A stretch of DNA of 64,000 bases from Aquibacillus albus (GCF_016908325.1 NZ_JAFBDR010000020.1:18121-82120), one strand, 5' to 3'. Numbered from the stretch's first letter, positions 9,308 through 18,429 are shown. The notes: generated by a model from the letters alone, not told the origin. A program made the numbers and translations.

Positions 9308-9458
9308 AGAATTGCAATCCTCTCGAAAAAACACAGTCCCTCTTAGTAGACAAGAACATTATAAAAAATTAGCTAATAAAAGCAAAAAAAAACTCAGAAA
9401 AAATTATGGCACTATAAAAAGTGATTTAAAAGAGATGCGTAAAGATATGAAAAAATAG
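9297..9458 (+). CDS. Small basic protein, translationally coupled
   Basis: 53 residues from ATG 9297, overlapping the end of the previous gene by 11 bases. The product is very Lys/Arg-rich (KKLANKSKKKLRKNYG, EMRKDMKK) and probably helical. RBS-like GAAAGGGTG lies upstream inside the preceding gene. A terminator follows at once. Function unknown; the overlap suggests it belongs with the preceding protein. Confidence 0.55.
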   Translation: MAVKELQSSRKNTVPLSRQEHYKKLANKSKKKLRKNYGTIKSDLKEMRKDMKK

Positions 9459-9459
9459 G

Positions 9460-9494
9460 ACAGGCTGGCTTAGTATGCTAGTTCTGTTTTTTTT
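9460..9494 (+). terminator. Intrinsic terminator after the three-gene unit
   Basis: ACAGGCTGGC and GCTAGTTCTGT form an imperfect stem followed by a run of ten T residues. Confidence 0.7.
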
Positions 9495-9630
9495 TGTAGT
9501 ATTTTTTTTCCGTTTTAAGTTCTTTTTGTAGTTCATCCCATTTTTGTATGATTAAACTTCTTCTTTCTGAAAGTTTATTTTTTAGTAATTGTCTATTATT
9601 TTTGGGGATGTCTTTATTAAACTTTTGCAT
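9478..9630 (-). CDS. Possible small basic protein convergent to the previous unit
   Basis: 50 residues on the minus strand from ATG 9630, preceded by AAGAGGTG. The product (MQKFNKDIPKNNRQLLKNKL onward) is Lys-rich and helical, in the same style as the 53-residue protein that faces it. Its 3' end overlaps the terminator. Function unknown; it could be a chance ORF. Confidence 0.4.
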   Translation of the reverse strand: MQKFNKDIPKNNRQLLKNKLSERRSLIIQKWDELQKELKTEKKYYKKKQN

Positions 9631-9738
9631 AAAATACACCTCTTAGAAAGAATTTTAACCAACTTTACTAATAGATATTCGAGAATATGGCATTTATGAT
9701 GTCGTTTTGTGGATCAATCACAATGGAGGAAGGATAAA

Positions 9739-9937
9739 ATGGCTATTTTAGTTACGGGCGGTGCAGGCTACATCGGTAGTCACACCGTCTTATTTTTACA
9801 GGAGCAAGGGGAACATGATATCGTTTTAGACAGCTTGCAAAAAGGGCATCCGGAAGCGTTGCACGGTGCTGCTTTTTACGAAGGGACGCTGCAAGATAGT
9901 GAGGTACTGGATGAAATTTTAACCAACCAAAGGTATA
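9739..9937 (+). pseudogene. galE: 5' fragment of galE (UDP-glucose 4-epimerase) cut by a repeat
   Basis: ATG 9739 after AGGAGGA reads MAILVTGGAGYIGSHTVLFL, the Rossmann GxxGxxG of GalE, and continues to about residue 64 (EVLDEILTNQ). At 9938 the type A repeat begins and homology stops; the remaining 270 or so residues are absent from the window. The frame runs on through the repeat to a stop near 10035, adding unrelated residues. This is direct evidence that a repeat marks a deletion or insertion breakpoint. Confidence 0.88.
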
Positions 9938-9966
9938 GTCACAGTGACACCCCGGAATTTGTCGAA
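9938..9966 (+). repeat. Dispersed repeat, type A, near-consensus
   Basis: GTCACAGTGAC, AC, then CCCGGAATTTGTCGAA. It forms the junction with truncated galE and begins a duplication shared with 28463. Confidence 0.92.
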
Positions 9967-10208
9967 AAGGATGGGGAAAGCTCTGTAGAGAAAATTTTGC
10001 GGGAGTTTTTTTATTGGTATAACCGTATCAATTGAACCTTCAATTATATATTATATTTATGATTGTTAGTTCATATAACAAGCCCTAATTCCTTACGAGG
10101 AGTTATGGTTTTTTAAATTTGGAGGGATAAATAATATCAAACATTTAAGCTAACCGATGCAGAGCCTGTTACTATAGTTGCAAGCTACATATCCTTGGTT
10201 ACTGATCT
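9938..10208 (+). repeat. Long duplicated segment, copy 1 (copy 2 at 28463-28719)
   Basis: After the type A repeat, both copies share GAAAGCTCTGTAGAGAAAAT, a TTATTGGTATAACCGTATCA block, GGAGGGATAAATA and CATATCCTTGGTTACTGATC in the same order, with small indels and substitutions. No intact ORF spans it. It is either a defective mobile element of about 260 bp or the remnant of a once-repeated gene. In this copy it continues into unrecognised sequence. Confidence 0.85.
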
Positions 10209-11299
10209 GTATCTTCACTGGAAACAACAGTGAGAAATTATCTTATCCATTGGACGTAAAATAAGTGATTTAATTGAGGAATTTTTTATGGCAAATCTCA
10301 ACAAACAAGCTGAATTATTTGTTTCTAATTACATGATGTGACTGTCAAGCAATTGGGTGAAAATCATATGCTTTTACCTACACAACAAACTACACTATTT
10401 TTTGTTACGTTACCTGCGCCATTGTAACAACCATTCGTGATTCGGCCAATGAAATTTATCACCATTGCCATACTTTTTACCACTCTATGACAAAGATAAA
10501 TTACTGTCGTTTACCACTGTATACCTTAGTGTAATTGATGAGCACTATACAAACTAGGATACATTCTAGTGCTGCATCGTAGACCAATACTGTTCATGAA
10601 GAATCCTAGAAGACTTTGTGAAAGAGGAATAAAATCAAAGGTTGGACGATCACACAATTGAAATTAAAAAATTACCCCCAAAAAGTTTGAAAAAATTTTT
10701 TGTTGAGTATTGCGTAAGGTATTGTCACAGTGACCGCCCGGATTTTGTCGAAGGTTAGTAAGGTGAATGGTTATTCGTGATATTTTTGTCTTTTTCTTAC
10801 GGAAGTAAGCGTCAAAACGCCCACCTTTGAATCAGATGTTGGCTAAAGAATGCTTTTTTAAGATTTAGAAGCTGGGGAATCATCAAAGAAATCCCACCTA
10901 CTAATGCAGGGGGATTTCATTGATGATTTATTTAGATTTATTTGAACGCGTTATTCTTATTACGGCCATAATAATAGAGCCGCTGCTGTCTCACCTGTAT
11001 GGTTGCTGGAGAGCTGCTAGGATTATTATAAAGAGAATAATGTATAATTTATTGTTAATTAACTCTTATTTATGCTTTGGTACAATTTATACGTAAGGGT
11101 GGTGTACCCATTTTTACTAGCATGAGTAGAATTTTGAAGGATTTAATTTTATAATGTCGAATAAAGTAATACAATTAAAAATGGGGTTATGTCATAATCA
11201 TGCTTAATTGATTAGGCGGTAGTGATTATCAAGGTGAAGAAAAATTTTAAAGGATAATCAAAAAGTTTACGTAATATTTGATAGGGGAGGTGAAATATT
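10209..11299 (+). other. Non-coding interval with degenerate sequence
   Basis: Many stops in every frame. It holds a type A repeat at 10724, a hairpin at about 10878-10926 (ATCATCAAAGAAATCCC / GGGGGATTTCATTGATGAT), and AT-rich sequence before the IclR gene. A short frame near 10289 (MANLNKQAELFVSN) may be a gene relic; I could not identify it. Confidence 0.6.
10724..10752 (+). repeat. Dispersed repeat, type A
   Basis: GTCACAGTGAC, CG, then CCCGGATTTTGTCGAA. The next 60 bases (AAGGTGAATGGTT, then TTTTTCTTACGGAA) resemble those after the copies at 49667 and 58379, so the repeat has a longer conserved 3' flank. Confidence 0.92.
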
Positions 11300-12028
11300 A
11301 TGAGTGCTGAAAAGACATTAGAGATATTAAATTTGTTTGATTTTAATACAAGGGAGTTGACGGTTCCACAAATGGCAGAAATGCTTAACCAACCCCAAAG
11401 TTCAGTATATCGAAATCTCCGCCTGCTTAAAGTAAAGGGATTTATTATAGAGAGTAATGGTAGTTATAAACTAGGATATCGTTTTATTAAGTTAGCAAAT
11501 ATAGTGAAGAGTGATATTAGTATTGGATCTATAGCAAGACCTATAATGACACAATTAACTAAAGATATTGGGGAGACATCGATTCTGTTAATAAGGTCAG
11601 AATATAATGCTGTTTGCTTAGAAACTATTCCATCTCATCAACCAATTAAGGTTTCTTCCGAACAAGGAGGAATTTTACCTTTGTACGGAGGTGCAGCTTC
11701 TAAAATTATACTTGCACATATGGAAGAGAAATTTGTAGATGAGTTATTTGAAAAAGGTTTAGTAAAAAAACATACTGAAAATACAATAGTTGACCCAATT
11801 TTATTAAAGAAAAATTTGAAAGAGATAAGAGAGAAAGGCTACTGTATTTCTGATAGTGAAATTGATTATGGTGTGGTTTCTTTAGGAGTTCCAATTCGTG
11901 ACATGGAGAATAAAGTAATTGCTTCATTAAGTATTGCTGGTCCAAGGGATCGAGTTTTGAATATGGATAAGGAAAAAATAATTAGCAAACTAAATAATGC
12001 TGTTAAAGAGGTAAATAAGTTCATATGA
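11300..12028 (+). CDS. IclR-family transcriptional regulator
   Basis: 242 residues. An N-terminal winged HTH (about 1-65, with LTVPQMAEMLNQPQSSVYRN) precedes an IclR effector domain (about 80-240; GAASKIILAHM, the SDSEIDYGVVSLGVPIRD motif and a C-terminal SLSIAGPRDR). RBS GGGGAGGTG precedes ATG. IclR proteins bind palindromes and sense small acids or aromatic and nitrogenous compounds. It heads the catabolic cluster at 12724-21519, and paired palindromes at 12578-12630 are likely operators. Confidence 0.92.
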   Translation: MSAEKTLEILNLFDFNTRELTVPQMAEMLNQPQSSVYRNLRLLKVKGFIIESNGSYKLGYRFIKLANIVKSDISIGSIARPIMTQLTKDIGETSILLIRSEYNAVCLETIPSHQPIKVSSEQGGILPLYGGAASKIILAHMEEKFVDELFEKGLVKKHTENTIVDPILLKKNLKEIREKGYCISDSEIDYGVVSLGVPIRDMENKVIASLSIAGPRDRVLNMDKEKIISKLNNAVKEVNKFI

Positions 12029-12063
12029 TCTGGGATGTTAATAAAAGGTAAGTGTCTGTTCAA

Positions 12064-12163
12064 GGAGGCTATCCCAAAAGACCATACTTTTGCCCTTAAT
12101 GGGTCTACTTTCTATTATACTATCTTTTGGGTGATATTATTTTTTAAAATAAAAATAGCCTCC
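12064..12163 (+). mobile_element. MITE-like 100-bp element with inverted ends
   Basis: GGAGGCTAT (12064-12072) and ATAGCCTCC (12155-12163) are perfect inverted ends. CCCAAAAGA just inside the left end and TCTTTTGGG further in extend the symmetry. The GGCTATCCCAAAAG style resembles termini of Bacillota DDE insertion sequences. No transposase is present, so this would be non-autonomous. It could instead act as a terminator after the IclR gene. Confidence 0.55.
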
Positions 12164-12577
12164 ATTAGAAGTTCTTATTTAGTTTTTTGTATAGGATTCC
12201 TCTTAAAGAAATTATGAGCTAAATGAAAAGGATTCCTCCCCCATAAGTCATCTTTTTAAAAGTACTCAGTTATTATGCGATTTGAATATCTTCAGAAAAC
12301 TAGTTCAATATATTTTAATTTCTATGATAAACATACTATTTTTTATATAAGATTTCCTTTGGTAAGGTAAAATGATCGTGTATGAATAAACCAATTCATC
12401 CAACTTTCTGTATAAATAGAGTGTTAACTTTTCCTACTCCTTTAAAACTTCTAATGGTATCGACTTTTGCATACTCCTCCCATCGTTTTGGTAGTTCACT
12501 TTTGAAAAACATAGTAATAATTTCTGACAAGGTAAATGATTTTTATGTAATTTAAATATATATTAAAGTTAATAATT
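12164..12577 (+). other. AT-rich intergenic stretch upstream of the catabolic cluster
   Basis: No coding frame of interest. It lies between the MITE-like element and the operator palindromes and probably carries the cluster promoter, which I could not place with confidence. Confidence 0.5.
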
Positions 12578-12630
12578 GATTATCAATTATTGATAATCAA
12601 TTAATGATAAGTAACTATCAATTATTGATA
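12578..12630 (+). promoter_or_regulatory. Two copies of a 15-bp palindrome, likely operators
   Basis: TATCAATTATTGATA occurs at 12581-12595 (inside the longer palindrome GATTATCAAT-T-ATTGATAATC, 12578-12598) and at 12616-12630, with centres 35 bp apart. A related half-site pair lies between them. They sit 94-146 bases before the RutA-like start codon. IclR regulators bind such palindromes, and an IclR gene lies just upstream, so these are the best operator candidates. Confidence 0.7.
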
Positions 12631-12723
12631 ACTAACAAGTTGCTGATGAAAAAAAGGGGGATATACTACTAACAATAAAAATCAGAATAATTTTAATTTT
12701 TAAAAAATGAAGGGGAGATTGAA

Positions 12724-13785
12724 ATGGATTTTGGTATCTTTTTACCTATTGCGAATAATGGATGGATAGTTTCTAATAATTCGCCACATTATATGCCTAC
12801 GTTTGAATTAAACAAGGAAATTTCAGTTATGGCTGAGAGAATGGATTTAGATTTTGTGCTTTCGATGGTGAAATATCGAGGTTATGGAGGGGAAACAGAA
12901 CATTGGGATTATGCGATGGATTCATTTAACTTGATGGCTGGAATCGCAGCGGTCACAAGTAAAATCGGTATTTACGCTACTGTACAACCATTGACTCTTA
13001 ATCCTGCAATAGCTGCAAGGATGGCTGCTACAGTGGACGACATTAGTCAAGGAAGATTTGGTTTGAATGTTGTAGCTGGATGGAATAAATTTGAGTATTC
13101 TCAAATGGGTTTATGGCCTGGGGATGATTATTATCAATATCGTTATGAATATACAGATGAATGGTTAAGCATTGTAAAAGAGCTATGGAGAAATGGGAGA
13201 GTCACACATCATGGAAAATACTTTAATTTAGATGATTGTTTATGTCAGCCTACTCCTATTACAAAGCCAAATCCACCTATTGTTTGTGCAGGTATGTCAG
13301 ATACTGGACTCCAATTTACGGTTAAACACTGTGATATTAATTTTGTTGTTGGAGACTTGGAAACGATCAAGAATGTAAGTACAAAAGGAAAGATTCTTGC
13401 ACAGAAAGCCGGTAAAAGTATCAAAACGTATGCATTATATACAATAATTACCGCTGATACAGATGAAGAAGCAGAAAAAATAAATGAGCAATACTTAGCT
13501 GGATCAGCTCAAAGTAGTTTAGCAGGGTTGAAGGCGGCATCAAGTAATGATAAGGGATCGATGAAGGAGACCTTTACTGAAAAACTAAAGAATGTCTATA
13601 TGTGTCCTCCTATTGTTGGTTCACCAGAGACTGTAGTTGACTACATTGATTATTTATCAAAGAACACAGATATTGATGGTTTATTATTTACATTCCCGGA
13701 CTTTATCAAGGGAATGGAAAATTTTGAGAAAGAAATATTGGCGAGGATTGATGAGAAAGGTCTGAGATCTAAAATTGCAATATGA
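12724..13785 (+). CDS. rutA: RutA-like flavin-dependent pyrimidine monooxygenase
   Basis: 353 residues of the bacterial luciferase-like fold. The opening GIFLPIANNGWIVSNNSPHY, the MPTFELNK segment, GGRF-type ISQGRFGLNVVAGWNKFEY and WPGDDYYQYRY follow RutA closely. RutA uses FMNH2 and O2 to open the uracil or thymine ring to peroxyureidoacrylate. Alkanesulfonate monooxygenase SsuD is a relative, but these motifs favour RutA. RBS AAGGGGAG precedes ATG. An FMN reductase gene follows, as expected for a two-component monooxygenase. The real substrate may be another N-heterocycle. Confidence 0.8.
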   Translation: MDFGIFLPIANNGWIVSNNSPHYMPTFELNKEISVMAERMDLDFVLSMVKYRGYGGETEHWDYAMDSFNLMAGIAAVTSKIGIYATVQPLTLNPAIAARMAATVDDISQGRFGLNVVAGWNKFEYSQMGLWPGDDYYQYRYEYTDEWLSIVKELWRNGRVTHHGKYFNLDDCLCQPTPITKPNPPIVCAGMSDTGLQFTVKHCDINFVVGDLETIKNVSTKGKILAQKAGKSIKTYALYTIITADTDEEAEKINEQYLAGSAQSSLAGLKAASSNDKGSMKETFTEKLKNVYMCPPIVGSPETVVDYIDYLSKNTDIDGLLFTFPDFIKGMENFEKEILARIDEKGLRSKIAI

Positions 13786-13868
13786 AGCAGCTATACTTGT
13801 TAGTATTCTTCATGAAGAAAATAATTGATTCGTTAGCTTAAACCATTTTTTTAAAAGGAGAGATAAAG

Positions 13869-14444
13869 GTGAAGAAAATTGTTGTTATCTCAGGATGTCC
13901 TTCGAATTCTTCTAGACTCTATGGTGTTATTGATCAAGTTATAGAAAAGTTGGAACAAAGAGAAATGGATGTAGATCACATAGAAGTCTTTAATTTACCA
14001 GCCGATGATCTTATTCACGCAAAATTTGATAGTGATGAAATTAAAGCAAGTAATTCTTTAGTACAGCAGGCAGATGCTGTAGTTATCGCTACACCCGTGT
14101 ATAAAGCTTCCTTTTCAGGAATATTAAAATCTTATCTTGATCTATTACCTCAAAAAGGTTTAGAGAATAAAAATATATTTCTTATTGTTATGGGAGGAAC
14201 AATTGCCCATCTTCTATCAATAGAATATGCTCTTAAACCGGTACTTTCTGTTTTAGGTGCCACACATATAGAAAAAGAGGTCTTTATTCAAGATAGTCAA
14301 GTCGTTTGGAATGATCATGGAAAAGTAGATTTATCCGAAGAGGTAAATCAACGTTTAGAAACTTCCATCAGCAGGTTTATGAATAATTTAATTATGGATA
14401 ATGAACGAGGGGACAAAGTCACTGCATTAATTAACAAAGCTTAG
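13869..14444 (+). CDS. NAD(P)H-dependent FMN reductase (SsuE-like)
   Basis: 191 residues of the flavodoxin-like FMN reductase family. The N-terminal ISGCPSNSSRLYGV phosphate-binding loop, the TPVYKASFSGILKSYLDLLP segment and VMGGTIAHLLSIEYALKP are characteristic of SsuE-type reductases, which supply free FMNH2 to a partner monooxygenase. It lies 83 bases after the RutA-like gene with RBS AAAAGGAG, so it is the probable electron donor, replacing RutF. Starts at GTG. Confidence 0.88.
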   Translation: MKKIVVISGCPSNSSRLYGVIDQVIEKLEQREMDVDHIEVFNLPADDLIHAKFDSDEIKASNSLVQQADAVVIATPVYKASFSGILKSYLDLLPQKGLENKNIFLIVMGGTIAHLLSIEYALKPVLSVLGATHIEKEVFIQDSQVVWNDHGKVDLSEEVNQRLETSISRFMNNLIMDNERGDKVTALINKA

Positions 14445-14612
14445 TTTTCCATGGTTTAAAGAGAGGGTGCCTGCTTGTTATGGACCCTAAAAGACTGTTC
14501 TTACTTGCAACATTTCGAGGTTACTGGGTTTTGTAAGGTTTAGTAGTCTTAGAAAACCTATCATATAGCCGTTTCTTGATCTATTATACAAATTAATAGA
14601 AGGGAGAATCAT

Positions 14613-15410
14613 ATGGACGTGAAGCTAGAGTATGAAGAACCTACCGTTGAAGTATCTGTAAGAGATGTTGACAAAGTTTTTAAGGGAAAGGACAAGGAGG
14701 TTACAGCATTAAAACAAGTTAGTTTTAATGTTCACAAAAATGAAGTTGTCTCACTTCTTGGTCCGTCAGGCTGTGGTAAATCGACACTGCTCCGTTTAAT
14801 GACAGATCTACTTCAGCCTACTTCAGGTAGTATTTCGATTGAAGGAAATGACCCTAAATATGCTAGATTACAAAGAAAGCTCGGAATTATATTTCAAACA
14901 ACAACGTTATTCGAATGGAGAAATGTAAAGGAAAATATTGAGTTACCACTAGAAATTATGGGAAAAAGCAAGCGGGAGCGTTCAGAAACGGCGCTAGAAA
15001 TGTTAGAACTGGTAGGACTTTCAAAATTTATGAAACAATACCCAAGACAGCTAAGTGGAGGAATGCAACAACGTGTGGCAATAGCGAGGGCTTTGTCATT
15101 AGATCCACCAATACTATTTATGGATGAGCCATTCTCGGCATTAGATGAATTTACGAAAGAAAAGCTTCATCTCGATTTGATGGAAATTAAGCGGAAAACA
15201 AAAAAAACAATTATTTTTGTAACACATAGCATTCCTGAAGCTGTGTTTTTGTCAGATAGAATCATAGTACTTTCAGCTCATCCTGGGAGGATTCATTCCA
15301 TCTTTGAAATAAATCTTGGTTATGATAGAAAGCCTGAAATAAGAGAAACTAAAGAATTTTTTGATTATATTACACAGGTTAGAAGTTGTTTTTATGAGGA
15401 AGGAGATTGA
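14613..15410 (+). CDS. ABC transporter ATPase, nitrate/sulfonate/pyrimidine type
   Basis: 265 residues. Walker A GPSGCGKST (about residue 50), Q-loop FQTTTLFEW, signature LSGGMQQRVAIARAL and Walker B ILFMDEPFSALDE are complete. It belongs to the SsuB/TauB/ThiZ group that powers importers for sulfonates, nitrate or pyrimidines. It is followed 4 bases later by the first permease gene and forms an importer with the two permeases and the NMT1-type binding protein downstream. Confidence 0.92.
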   Translation: MDVKLEYEEPTVEVSVRDVDKVFKGKDKEVTALKQVSFNVHKNEVVSLLGPSGCGKSTLLRLMTDLLQPTSGSISIEGNDPKYARLQRKLGIIFQTTTLFEWRNVKENIELPLEIMGKSKRERSETALEMLELVGLSKFMKQYPRQLSGGMQQRVAIARALSLDPPILFMDEPFSALDEFTKEKLHLDLMEIKRKTKKTIIFVTHSIPEAVFLSDRIIVLSAHPGRIHSIFEINLGYDRKPEIRETKEFFDYITQVRSCFYEEGD

Positions 15411-15414
15411 GTAA

Positions 15415-16224
15415 ATGGGCTCATTGGCTAAAAGGCAGAACCACTTTGTTTCTACTTTATTATGGATGATTTTTTTAGTAGCAATTTGGGAATTCACTGC
15501 ATGGATATTGCATAGTGTTGTCCATATAAACTCAGCAGAAACTAAATGGCCATACTTTCACGATCTAGTAATTAATATATTTCAAAATATACCAGTTTTG
15601 TTTGAACAGGGAAGTATTACATTCGGAAAGGCTGCGCAAGGCTTTATTATAGGTACTTTAGCAGGTATGTTACTTGCTTTAATAATGAGCTTTTCAAAGT
15701 CGGTTAAGTACACTCTGTCTCCATATATTATCTCTTCACAAATGATTCCGGTAATAGGACTAGCCCCTATTATATTTGGTATATTAAGGGATCCGGATTT
15801 ATCTCGTATAGTGACAGCAGGTTATATAACTTTTTTTCCAGTGACTATTAATATGCTCCAAGGATTAGAAAATATAAAACCGCAACAACTTGAATTAATG
15901 CGATCATATGCCACTCCATCTTGGAAAATGTATACAAAATTCAAGATAATCGCCGCACTTCCGAACCTGTTTTCAGGTATGAAAATTGCTGCTCCTCTAG
16001 CGGTTACAGCTTCCGTTGTTGTGGAATTAATGGGGGCCCCTAATGGGATTGGTGTTTTAATGTTAAGCAGTTTATATTATGGTGAGGCTCAAGCTCATAT
16101 GTTCTGGTCAGTTATCCTAATCTGCGTATTCATCGGTATTGCATCTTTTATATTTATTTTACTATTAGAGAGAATTATAACTTCCTGGCAGCCGGAATTT
16201 CACCGAGAAAGGAATGAGACTTGA
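15415..16224 (+). CDS. ABC transporter permease 1 (SsuC/ThiX-like)
   Basis: 269 residues with about six membrane segments. The BPD_transp_1 domain carries the EAA-like loop LMRSYATPSWKMYTKFKI that contacts the ATPase. RBS GGAAGGAGA precedes ATG. Its stop overlaps the start of the second permease, so the pair is probably co-translated and forms a heterodimeric channel, as in some pyrimidine and riboflavin-precursor importers. Confidence 0.9.
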   Translation: MGSLAKRQNHFVSTLLWMIFLVAIWEFTAWILHSVVHINSAETKWPYFHDLVINIFQNIPVLFEQGSITFGKAAQGFIIGTLAGMLLALIMSFSKSVKYTLSPYIISSQMIPVIGLAPIIFGILRDPDLSRIVTAGYITFFPVTINMLQGLENIKPQQLELMRSYATPSWKMYTKFKIIAALPNLFSGMKIAAPLAVTASVVVELMGAPNGIGVLMLSSLYYGEAQAHMFWSVILICVFIGIASFIFILLLERIITSWQPEFHRERNET

Positions 16225-17078
16225 TGAAACCCACTTCTGTCAATTCTATTGAAAGTAAACAAACAGTGGAAGCTGAAAGTAAACTTAAAAAAATTACAAC
16301 CTATAATTGGATTTTTAAAGATTACCTGTTTAAGAAATCAGTAATTTTTCCAGTTGTTTTCGGTATAGTGTTTTTATTTTTTTGGGAAATAAAAGTTTTT
16401 CATATGATTTTTAATCTTGAATTATATCAACTTCCAACACCTATAACTATTGTACAATCCATGATCGAAAATTGGTTAACTCTTATGTTTTATTCAGCAT
16501 ATACAGGAACAGAAATTCTTGGAGGATTTATTTTAGGTTCATTATTAGGATGGATTATAGCTATGCTTGCGTCTTTATTTCCAAGTATCGGCAAGGGAGG
16601 AGTGACAGTGATTGCTTCTCTAAACGCTATCCCAATTGTTGCACTTTCACCAATAATGAACAATTGGTTTGGTGATGGTATTGGATCTCGGATAGCAATC
16701 GTAACTATTTCAACAATGGCGGCAATGGTGGTTAATGCGTATAAAGGCTTTCAATCCATTGATGGCAACTATCTTGATTTGATGTATTCTTATGCATCTC
16801 GAAAGAGTCAAATTTTTATGTTGTTACGCTTTAAACATTCTTTACCATATATATTTGCTGCATTGAGAATCAATGTATCTGCCAGTATTATAGCTGCATT
16901 AGTTGGAGAATTTTTCATCTCTTCCAAGGGACTAGGATTTTTATTATCTGATCAAATTCAAATTGGGAATATGCCGTTAGCATGGAGTTGTATTGTGATT
17001 GCTTCTCTTATGGGAATATTATTTTATAATGCTGTTGAAGTAACTGAACGTTTATGCATACCTTGGAAAAATTCATAA
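16224..17078 (+). CDS. ABC transporter permease 2
   Basis: 284 residues, start at ATG 16224 in the TGATG overlap with the previous stop. It has a hydrophilic N-terminus of about 45 residues, then about six membrane segments. The EAA-like loop is DLMYSYASRKSQIFMLLRFK. Sequence and order fit a heterodimer with the preceding permease. Two different permeases with a single ATPase gene is less common for sulfonate importers and fits the pyrimidine-type group better. Confidence 0.9.
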   Translation: MKPTSVNSIESKQTVEAESKLKKITTYNWIFKDYLFKKSVIFPVVFGIVFLFFWEIKVFHMIFNLELYQLPTPITIVQSMIENWLTLMFYSAYTGTEILGGFILGSLLGWIIAMLASLFPSIGKGGVTVIASLNAIPIVALSPIMNNWFGDGIGSRIAIVTISTMAAMVVNAYKGFQSIDGNYLDLMYSYASRKSQIFMLLRFKHSLPYIFAALRINVSASIIAALVGEFFISSKGLGFLLSDQIQIGNMPLAWSCIVIASLMGILFYNAVEVTERLCIPWKNS

Positions 17079-17183
17079 AGATAAAATGATAAAACAACAA
17101 AGAAGATTAGCACAGTAAGATAGCCATGTAAAATATTACAGTGTGGATCAAAAGTGTAAAAATATATTTTTAGGAGGAAAATC

Positions 17184-18212
17184 ATGAAAAGAATATATTC
17201 TAATGTTTTTTTTACTTTAATACTAATCTCGTTGTTTCTATTGTTAACCGCTTGTAATCAAGAGGCTAAAGGTACTTCTGCTGATAGTTTAGAGGAAGTC
17301 TCGATTCAATTAAAATGGGTTCCGCAGGCGCAATTTGCTGGTGTTTATGTGGCAGATGATAAAGGATTTTATGAGGAAGAGGGAATTGATATTGAGATTG
17401 TTCCGGGTGGTCCGGATATTGTACCTGAACAACAAGTAGCTAATGGAGTAGCAGATGTTGGCATAACCTCTCTTGAAGGGCTTCTAGTTAATCGTGATAA
17501 TGGATTACCACTCCAATCAATTGCACAAATTCAACAAGTAAGTAGTAAATATCTAATAGCAAAAAAATCAACAGGTATTGATAGTCCTGAAGAAATGAAA
17601 GGTAAAAAAGTTTCAACATGGATGGGTGGTAAACAATTCCCTATTTTAGCGTTTATGAAAAAATATGGAATAGACCCAGAAAATGATATTGAATTAGTAA
17701 AACAAGGCTTTACTATGGATCAATTCTTAAATGATCAAGTTGATGTAGCTACTGCAGCTGCTTATAACGAATATTATGTGGTGCTAACTAGTGGAATGGA
17801 AGAATCCGAATTAAACGTATTCCCATTAGAGGATGCAGGTGTAGGTTCAATAGAAGATACTTTGATAGCAAGCGATGAATTTGTTGAAGAAAATAAAGAT
17901 CTTGCTATAAGAATTGTACGGGCTACTCTCAAGGGATGGCAATATGCCATTGATAATCAAGATGAAGCAGTAGATATTGTTATGGATAATATTATAGATG
18001 GCAGCTCTAATCGAGAACATCAAGAATTCATGATGAGTGAAATGGCGAAACTTATCAAACCGGAAGGATTCACGGATAAACAAATGGGTATGTTCGTGGA
18101 AGAATCTGTAAAGCGTACGGCAGACCTTGCATATGAATATGGGCTGATTGAGGAAGAAGCAGACTTGGAAAAAGCTATTAATAAATCAATATATGAAGAA
18201 GCAGTTAAATAA
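17184..18212 (+). CDS. NMT1/THI5-like ABC substrate-binding lipoprotein
   Basis: 342 residues. A signal peptide ends in a lipobox, LLTACNQ, so the mature protein is lipid-anchored at Cys 24. The mature start VSIQLKWVPQAQFAGVYVAD is the signature of the NMT1/THI5-like family (ThiY and relatives), whose members bind pyrimidines such as formylaminopyrimidine, and also riboflavin precursors. Strong RBS TAGGAGG precedes ATG. With the RutA-like enzyme this suggests uptake of a pyrimidine-type compound. Confidence 0.9.
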   Translation: MKRIYSNVFFTLILISLFLLLTACNQEAKGTSADSLEEVSIQLKWVPQAQFAGVYVADDKGFYEEEGIDIEIVPGGPDIVPEQQVANGVADVGITSLEGLLVNRDNGLPLQSIAQIQQVSSKYLIAKKSTGIDSPEEMKGKKVSTWMGGKQFPILAFMKKYGIDPENDIELVKQGFTMDQFLNDQVDVATAAAYNEYYVVLTSGMEESELNVFPLEDAGVGSIEDTLIASDEFVEENKDLAIRIVRATLKGWQYAIDNQDEAVDIVMDNIIDGSSNREHQEFMMSEMAKLIKPEGFTDKQMGMFVEESVKRTADLAYEYGLIEEEADLEKAINKSIYEEAVK

Positions 18213-18319
18213 ATATTTTAGCTCGTGTGTTAAATGTTTTTTATAGTTAACTAATAAATCTAATGATTTTTAAACAAGTGATAATAGGTGCGGGAGGCAT
18301 TGGGGAAGAAAGTAGAATA

Positions 18320-18372
18320 CTAACATCCTAACCATGTAAAAGCGTTAAATAATTATGGAGGTAGGATGTTAG
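18320..18372 (+). promoter_or_regulatory. Long-stem hairpin before the next gene
   Basis: CTAACATCCTA (18320-18330) pairs perfectly with TAGGATGTTAG (18362-18372) across a 31-base loop. No T-run follows. It lies between the binding-protein gene and a small unknown gene and could stabilise or attenuate the transcript. Confidence 0.5.
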
Positions 18373-18429
18373 ATAAACCTATATTTTTCCTTGATCCTCG
18401 GGACAAAATTTTATGAAGGAGGTACAGAA

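Noticed and set aside
9931..10035. Extension of the galE frame through the repeat to a 98-codon product
   Set aside because: The added residues come from repeat and intergenic sequence; GalE homology stops at the repeat.
12035..12217. 60-codon ORF after the IclR gene
   Set aside because: It reads through the inverted-end MITE-like element and has no protein features.
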